Of a DNA stretch of 64,000 nt, positions 58,899 through 64,000 are shown in pieces; position 1 is the stretch's first letter; every line of letters begins with the position of its first letter. The notes under the pieces are model-generated. The model made no database searches. It was not told the DNA's origin and was given only the letters and a program-made list of their open reading frames with translations. A program made the translations under genes and the position numbers. The DNA comes from Phreatobacter oligotrophus (GTDB lineage: Bacteria; Pseudomonadota; Alphaproteobacteria; Rhizobiales; Phreatobacteraceae): contig NZ_PZZL01000003.1 of the NCBI RefSeq assembly GCF_003046185.1, forward strand, positions 1-64,000. Reading direction: 5' to 3'.

Positions 58899-60059
58899 AT
58901 GGCCGAGGCCTATATCGTTGAAGCAGTGCGCACGGCCGGCGGCCGGCGCGGCGGCAGGCTCGCCGGCTGGCATCCGGCCGATCTTGGCGGCGAGGTGCTG
59001 AACGCCCTGGTCGACCGCACCGGCGTCGATCCGACGGCCATCGAGGACGTCATCGTCGGCTGCGTCTCCCAGGGCGGCGAACAGGCCTTCCATGTCGGCC
59101 GCAACATGGTGCTGGCCTCGAAGCTCCCCGAGAGCGTTCCGGCGGTGACCATCGACCGCCAGTGCGGCTCGTCCCAGCAGGCCATGCAGTTCGCCGCGCA
59201 GGCGGTGATGTCCGGCACCCAGGACCTCGTCATCGCCGCCGGCGTCGAGAGCATGACGCGCGTGCCCATGGGCACGGTCACCGGCCTCTACGCCAAGGCC
59301 GGCATCGGCGAGGGTCCCTTCTCCAAGCGCATCCAGCAGCGCTTCGGCGTCGAGGGCTTCAGCCAGTTCACCGGCGCCGAGATGATCGCGAAGAAGTACG
59401 GCTTCACCCGCGACGAGCTCGACCGCTACGCGCTGGAGAGCCACCGCCGCGCCGTGGCCGCGACGGAGGCCGGCGCCTTCGACCGCGAGATCGTCGCCGT
59501 CGATGTCGATGGCGAGCCGCATCGCCGCGATGAGGGCATCCGCTTCGACGCCAGCCTCGAGGGCATCGGCGCGGTGAAGACCCTGGTCGAGGGCGGCGTC
59601 ATCACCGCCGCCAATGCCAGCCAGATCTGCGACGGCGCCTCCGGCGTGCTCATCGCCAACGAACCCGCCATCAAGGCCCATGGCCTGAAACCGATCGCCC
59701 GCATCCACAACCTCACGGTCACCGCCGGCGACCCGGTCATCATGCTGGAGGAGCCGCTGCCCGCCACGGACCGGGCGCTGAAGCGCGCGGGGATGCGGAT
59801 CGAGGACATCGACCTCTACGAGGTCAACGAGGCCTTCGCGCCCGTGCCGCTCGCCTGGCTGCGCCATACCGGCGCCGACCCGGCGAAGCTCAACGTCAAT
59901 GGCGGCGCCATTGCGCTGGGCCATCCGCTCGGCGCGTCGGGCACCAAGCTCATGGCGACGCTGATCCACGCGCTGAAGGCGCGCGGCAAGCGCTATGGCC
60001 TGCAGACCATGTGCGAGGGTGGCGGCATCGCCAACGTCACCATCGTCGAGGCGCTCTGA
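58899..60059 (+). CDS. Acetyl-CoA acyltransferase (thiolase)
   Basis: 386 residues from the ATG at 58899, with GGAGG at the right distance; an ATG at 58893 is too close to it. Nucleophile Cys89 lies in DRQCGSSQQAM. The acid/base motifs are GGAIALGHPLGASG (His) and TMCEGGG (Cys). The loop between 100 and 250 contains GVESMTRVPMG. It cleaves 3-ketoacyl-CoA in beta-oxidation or condenses two acetyl-CoA. Third enzyme of the cluster. Confidence 0.95.
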   Translation: MAEAYIVEAVRTAGGRRGGRLAGWHPADLGGEVLNALVDRTGVDPTAIEDVIVGCVSQGGEQAFHVGRNMVLASKLPESVPAVTIDRQCGSSQQAMQFAAQAVMSGTQDLVIAAGVESMTRVPMGTVTGLYAKAGIGEGPFSKRIQQRFGVEGFSQFTGAEMIAKKYGFTRDELDRYALESHRRAVAATEAGAFDREIVAVDVDGEPHRRDEGIRFDASLEGIGAVKTLVEGGVITAANASQICDGASGVLIANEPAIKAHGLKPIARIHNLTVTAGDPVIMLEEPLPATDRALKRAGMRIEDIDLYEVNEAFAPVPLAWLRHTGADPAKLNVNGGAIALGHPLGASGTKLMATLIHALKARGKRYGLQTMCEGGGIANVTIVEAL

Positions 60060-60155
60060 CGCCTCCCCGCGGCGGGGCGCGTCCCCGCCGCCCACGGTGA
60101 GAAGAGCAGCGTCCGGCTGCCGCCTGAGGAACAGCCCGAAGAGAGTCCCGCGTCC

Positions 60156-61691
60156 ATGCACGCCACCCATCCGCGCGCCCATGCGGCAGCCCATCCGAAC
60201 AAGATCGCCTACCGCATGGCCGGCTCCGGCGAGGCCATCACCTATGGCGAGCTGGAACGCCGCGCCAACCAGGGCGCCCACCTGCTGCGCTCGCTCGGGC
60301 TGAAGGCCGGCGACCACATCGCCTTCATCATGGAGAACTCCATCGCCTTCATGGAGCTGTGCTGGGCGGCGCAGCGCACCGGCATCTACCACACCGCCAT
60401 CAGCCGCTACCTGACCCCCGACGAGATCGCCTACATCGTCCGCGATTGCGGCGCGAAGGCCCTCATCGTCACGCCGCAGACGGCCGAGCAGGCGGCGCCG
60501 CTCGCCGGGCAGCCCGGCCTCTCCCTGTTCATGGCGCGCGGGGTGCGTCCCGGCTTCCGCGACTTCGACGCCGAACGCGCCGCCATGCCGGACACGCCCA
60601 TCGCCGACGAGGTGACGGGCTACGACATGCTCTACTCGTCGGGGACGACCGGGCGGCCGAAGGGCGTCAAGAAGCCCTTCATGACGGAGCCCATCGAGAA
60701 GCTTCCGCCGCTGATGAAGGTCCTGTGCCAGGACATGTGCGGGATGGGCGAGGACACCGTCTATCTCTCGCCGGCGCCGCTCTATCACGCGGCTCCCTTG
60801 CGCTTCAACATGATCGTCGCTGCCCTCGGCGGCACCTCCGTCATCATGGAGAAGTTCGACGCAGAGGAGTTCCTGCGCCTGGTCGACGCCCACCGCGTCA
60901 CCCATGCCCAGCTCGTGCCGACCATGTTCGTGCGGATGCTGAAGCTGCCCGACGAGGTCCGCGCCCGATACGACGTCTCGTCGATCCGCGCCGCCGTCCA
61001 TGCCGCGGCGCCCTGCCCCGCCGACGTCAAGCAGGCGATGATCGACTGGTGGAGGCCGATCCTGCTCGAATACTACGCCGGCACCGAGGGCAACGGCGTC
61101 ACCGTCATCAACTCCACCGAATGGCTCAGCCATCGCGGCAGCGTAGGCAGGTCCTTCGTGGGATCGATCAAAGTCCTCGGCGAGGACGGGGCGGAGCTGC
61201 CGGCAGGCGAGATCGGCGCGGTCTATTTCGCCGGCGGCCCGGCCTTCGCCTATCACAACGATGCCGCCAAGACCGCCGGCGCCCACAATGCCCAGGGCTG
61301 GTCGACGCTCGGCGACATCGGCTACCTCGACGCCGAGGGCTATCTCTACCTCACCGATCGCAAGGCCTACATGATCATCTCCGGCGGGGTGAACATCTAC
61401 CCGCAGGAGACGGAGGACGTGCTGATCCTCCATCCGGCCGTCGCCGACGTCGCCGTCTTCGGAATCCCCAATGCCGAGATGGGAGAGGAGGTGAAGGCCG
61501 TCGTCCAGCCGCGCGACATGGCCGAGGCCGGCCCTGAGCTGGCGGAGAAACTCATTGCCTTCTGCCGGTCGCGCCTGTCGGCGCTGAAATGCCCGCGCAG
61601 CATCGATTTCCTTGCCGAATTGCCACGCACCCCCACCGGCAAGCTGGTGAAGCGCCACCTGCGCGACCAGTACCTCGCCGCAAGCCGCTGA
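60156..61691 (+). CDS. Acyl-CoA synthetase (AMP-forming)
   Basis: 511 residues of the ANL family. Phosphate-binding loop YSSGTTGRPKGVKK, acyl pocket segment AAPCPADVKQAMIDW, YYAGTEGNGVTVINSTEW (A5), GDIGYLDAEGYLYLTDRK (A7-A8 hinge), and PRTPTGKLVKRHL with the catalytic Lys near the C-terminus. It activates a carboxylic acid to acyl-CoA using ATP. Its position suggests that it feeds the beta-oxidation enzymes upstream. The acid used is unknown. Confidence 0.93.
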   Translation: MHATHPRAHAAAHPNKIAYRMAGSGEAITYGELERRANQGAHLLRSLGLKAGDHIAFIMENSIAFMELCWAAQRTGIYHTAISRYLTPDEIAYIVRDCGAKALIVTPQTAEQAAPLAGQPGLSLFMARGVRPGFRDFDAERAAMPDTPIADEVTGYDMLYSSGTTGRPKGVKKPFMTEPIEKLPPLMKVLCQDMCGMGEDTVYLSPAPLYHAAPLRFNMIVAALGGTSVIMEKFDAEEFLRLVDAHRVTHAQLVPTMFVRMLKLPDEVRARYDVSSIRAAVHAAAPCPADVKQAMIDWWRPILLEYYAGTEGNGVTVINSTEWLSHRGSVGRSFVGSIKVLGEDGAELPAGEIGAVYFAGGPAFAYHNDAAKTAGAHNAQGWSTLGDIGYLDAEGYLYLTDRKAYMIISGGVNIYPQETEDVLILHPAVADVAVFGIPNAEMGEEVKAVVQPRDMAEAGPELAEKLIAFCRSRLSALKCPRSIDFLAELPRTPTGKLVKRHLRDQYLAASR

Positions 61692-61721
61692 TGATCGACT
61701 GACCACCCCTGGAGACTGACG

Positions 61722-62936
61722 ATGTTGACGACCCTCGGCCGGCTTTTGGCCGGCGCCACCTTGCTGACGGCTGCAGCCCTTCCCGCCCACGCCCAGATTT
61801 CCAACGACACGGTCCGGCTCGTCGTGCTCAACGACCAGTCCTCGGCCTATAGCGACACCTCGGGCCGCGGCTCGGTGGTGGCGGCGGAACTGGCGGTCGA
61901 GGATTTCGGCCCGACGGTGGCCGGCAAGCCGATCCAGGTGCTCAGCGCCGACCACCAGAACAAGGTCGACATCGCCGCGACCCTGGTGAAGCGCATGATC
62001 GACGGCGACAATGCCGATGCCTTCTTCGACATCGCCAATTCCGGCGTGTCGCTGGCCATCCAGGACACGATCCGCCAGGCCAACCGCGTCGTCGTCCATG
62101 TCGGCTCGGGCAATGTCGATCTCGTCGGCAAGGCCTGCACCCCGAACAGCGCTCTCTGGCTCTACGACACCTATGCGCTCGCCAAGGGCCTCGCCACGGC
62201 CCTCCTCAGCGACCGCCACAAGCGCTGGTTCCTGCTGACCGCCGACTATGCCTTCGGCCATGCCATGCAGCGCGACATGACCGAGACGCTGCGCGCCCGC
62301 GGCGGCGAGGTGACCGGCGCCGTCCGCCATCCGCTCAACACCATGGACTTCTCGTCCTTCCTGCTGCAGGGCGGCGCCAACATGCAGGTGCTGGCGCTGC
62401 TGAACGCCGGCGCCGACACCACCAACGCCATCAAGCAGGCCTATGAGTTCGGCCTCATCCGCCAGGGCGTGAAGCTGGCCGTGCCGATCTTCACCCTCGT
62501 CAACGTCAAGGGCATCGGCCCGGAGATCGCCCAGGGCACGACCTTCCTCGCCGGCTATTACTGGGACCGCGATGACGCGAGCCGCGCCTTCGCCCGCCGC
62601 TTCGAGGCCAAGATGGGCCGCCCGCCGACCCATGCCCAGGCTGCCGTCTACAGCGCCGTGCTGCACTACCTGAAGGCCGTGCAGGCCAGCGGCACCGATG
62701 CCGGTGACCGCGTCATGGCCAAGATGAAGGAACTGCCGGTGCAGGACTTCATGACCACCAATGCCCAGCTGCGCGCCGATGGCCGCCTGATGCGCGACAT
62801 GCTGCTGGTCGAGGTGAAGAAGCCGTCCGAGAGCCGAGGCCCCTGGGACCTGCTGCATGTCCGCGCGACCATCGCCGCCGCCGACATGATCCAGCCGCTG
62901 GCGGAGAGCCAGTGCCCGCTCGCCCGCAGCCAGTGA
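61722..62936 (+). CDS. ABC transporter substrate-binding protein (branched-chain amino acid/aromatic acid type)
   Basis: 404 residues. Signal peptide MLTTLGRLLAGATLLTAAA, cut after AHA. The mature part is a type I periplasmic binding protein of the Leu/Ile/Val family (LVVLNDQSSAYSD and GRGSVVAAELAVEDFG with QVLSADHQNKVDIA, then DYAFGHAMQRDMTETLRARG). Only the binding protein is here; permease and ATPase genes are absent and may lie to the right or elsewhere. It starts 30 bp after the ligase, which links uptake of the cluster's acid substrate to its degradation. The ligand is unknown. Confidence 0.92.
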   Translation: MLTTLGRLLAGATLLTAAALPAHAQISNDTVRLVVLNDQSSAYSDTSGRGSVVAAELAVEDFGPTVAGKPIQVLSADHQNKVDIAATLVKRMIDGDNADAFFDIANSGVSLAIQDTIRQANRVVVHVGSGNVDLVGKACTPNSALWLYDTYALAKGLATALLSDRHKRWFLLTADYAFGHAMQRDMTETLRARGGEVTGAVRHPLNTMDFSSFLLQGGANMQVLALLNAGADTTNAIKQAYEFGLIRQGVKLAVPIFTLVNVKGIGPEIAQGTTFLAGYYWDRDDASRAFARRFEAKMGRPPTHAQAAVYSAVLHYLKAVQASGTDAGDRVMAKMKELPVQDFMTTNAQLRADGRLMRDMLLVEVKKPSESRGPWDLLHVRATIAAADMIQPLAESQCPLARSQ

Positions 62937-63033
62937 CCGGGCGGCGCCGGCGGCAGCCCCGCCGGCGCTTGTCCTGAATCATTTTGTGGATCGCCTGCCG
63001 CTGTTACCCCACACTGGGCAACGGCGGAGAACC

Positions 63034-64000
63034 ATGATGGCGGCGGGGTGGATGAAGACGGCCCTGCTCGTCGTCCCCGCCACCGGCCTCGCGGTGGGCC
63101 TCGCCGCGCCGCTCCTCGGCTTCCCCAATATCGCCCGGCCCGCCTTCACCGCCGCCACGCTGGTGGTGATCGCGGCGCTCCTGGCCGAGATCATCGCGAG
63201 CCTCAGGCGCGGCGAGGTCGGGCTCGACATCGTCGCCCTCCTCTCCATGAGCGCCGCGCTGGCCATTGGCGAGACGCTGGCCGCCAGCGTCGTCGCGCTC
63301 ATGTATGCCGGTGGCCAGAGCCTTGAGGCCTTCGCCGAACGCCGCGCCCGCCGCGACATGGTCGCCCTCCTCGCCCGGGCTCCCCGCAGCACCCGCCGCT
63401 ACGGGGCCCATGGGCTGGAGGAAATCGCCCTCGACGCCGTGGCGATCGGCGACCGCCTGCTCATCCGCCAGGGCGAGACGATCCCCGTCGACGGCACGGT
63501 GACGACCGATCTCGCCGTGATCGACGAAGCGGCGATCACCGGCGAATCCGTGCCGGCCCAGCGCCGCCACGGCGAGCAGGTCATCTCCGGCTCGATCAAT
63601 GTCGGCGCGCCCTTCGACATGCGGGCGGACCGGCTCGCCAGCGACAGCACCCTGGCCGGCATCGTCCGCCTCGTCGCCGCGGCGGAGGCCTCGAAGGCGC
63701 CGATGTCGCGCCTCGCCGACCGCTACGCCATGGTCTTTCTCGCGGTGACCGTGGTGCTGGCGCTGGCCGCCTACATCCTCAGTGGCGATCCCGTGCGCGC
63801 CGTCGCCGTGCTCGTCGTGGCAACCCCCTGCCCGCTCATCCTCGCCGTGCCGGTGGCCCTCGTTGCCGGCCTGTCGCGGGCGGCAGCGCGCGGCATCCTC
63901 GTCAAGGGCGGCAAGGCGCTGGAGGCGCTGGCGCGCATCGACGTGCTCGTCCTCGACAAGACCGGCACCCTGACCCATGGCCGGCCGCGCATCACCTCGG
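63034..64000 (+). CDS. Heavy-metal P-type ATPase, partial (runs off the window end)
   Basis: A forward frame from the ATG at 63034 (CGGAGA site 3 nt upstream, or the ATG at 63037) that continues through base 64000, 322 codons so far. The actuator motif TGES, the metal-binding transmembrane motif TPCPL (cysteine-proline) and the phosphorylation motif DKTGTLTHG are present in order. This marks a P1B ATPase that exports a soft-metal ion. The N-terminus has only a short polar segment before the first transmembrane helices and no CxxC metal-binding domain. The C-terminal ATP-binding part is outside the window. Confidence 0.88.
   Translation, partial: MMAAGWMKTALLVVPATGLAVGLAAPLLGFPNIARPAFTAATLVVIAALLAEIIASLRRGEVGLDIVALLSMSAALAIGETLAASVVALMYAGGQSLEAFAERRARRDMVALLARAPRSTRRYGAHGLEEIALDAVAIGDRLLIRQGETIPVDGTVTTDLAVIDEAAITGESVPAQRRHGEQVISGSINVGAPFDMRADRLASDSTLAGIVRLVAAAEASKAPMSRLADRYAMVFLAVTVVLALAAYILSGDPVRAVAVLVVATPCPLILAVPVALVAGLSRAAARGILVKGGKALEALARIDVLVLDKTGTLTHGRPRITS

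Noticed and set aside
58569-62858. A 1429-codon open frame on the minus strand
   Set aside because: It is the antisense of the acyl-CoA dehydrogenase, thiolase, ligase and binding-protein genes. The length is a by-product of high GC, and no domain is recognisable.

Overview
The window looks like the chromosome of a high-GC alphaproteobacterium of the order Hyphomicrobiales (Rhizobiales). The signs are the rpsO-pnp pair, a RegB/RegA (ActS/ActR) redox two-component pair, mmcB, the hisE-coaA neighbourhood, dispersed palindromic repeats in intergenic gaps, and very GC-rich third codon positions in the right half. I cannot name the genus from the sequence alone.

The window divides at a tRNA-Arg(CCG) gene (26988-27064, minus strand). 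Everything to its left (1 to about 26.9 kb) reads as one horizontally acquired defence island. It is visibly less GC-rich: a hand-counted 60-base sample at 22321-22380 is 50% G+C, against 65% at 60001-60060. From the left it holds the apparent terminal repeats of an IS21-type element, a three-gene integration module (AlpA-like HTH, HTH/zinc-ribbon protein, tyrosine recombinase), a YhaO/YhaN (Mre11-Rad50-like) pair, an ADP-ribose module (phosphatase/ADP-ribosylglycohydrolase fusion plus a membrane protein, divergent from an NrtR-type Nudix regulator), a type I restriction-modification operon (hsdM-hsdS-membrane protein-hsdR), a single-chain GmrSD-type (DUF262/DUF1524) nuclease, and a complete type I Zorya operon zorABCD. 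The Zorya, GmrSD and RM genes all run leftward from next to the tRNA. The 3' end of the tRNA faces the island, and an 11-bp tandem repeat typical of integrase arm sites lies 46 bp from it, so the tRNA is the likely attachment site. The left attachment site is not in the window.

To the right of the tRNA is core chromosome. 27-33 kb carries an NhaD-like antiporter, a small membrane protein, a Tat-exported intradiol dioxygenase, msrA with CHAD and GNAT genes, and hisE-coaA. 33-38 kb carries enoyl-CoA hydratase, a DUF2218 protein, malonyl-CoA decarboxylase, a secreted esterase-like hydrolase and a lectin-like exported protein. 38-45 kb carries pnp, rpsO, mmcB, regA, regB and a double winged-helix protein. 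45-51 kb carries a DsrE-like protein, hemW, thiE, plsC, argB, a two-DUF1036 protein and a HAD pyrimidine nucleotidase. 51-56 kb is a tripartite-type RND efflux operon (adaptor, pump, TetR repressor) with a clear palindromic operator. 56.5-63 kb is a forward fatty-acid or acyl-CoA catabolic cluster (SDR, acyl-CoA dehydrogenase, thiolase, AMP-forming ligase, ABC binding protein). A heavy-metal P-type ATPase begins at 63034 and runs off the end.

The best candidates for undescribed biology are the NrtR / phosphatase-ADP-ribosylglycohydrolase / membrane-protein module with its paired GTGT-N7-ACAC boxes, and the 207-residue membrane protein translationally coupled between hsdS and hsdR. The Zorya system is a known family, here complete. 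All family assignments come from reading motifs by eye, without database searches.
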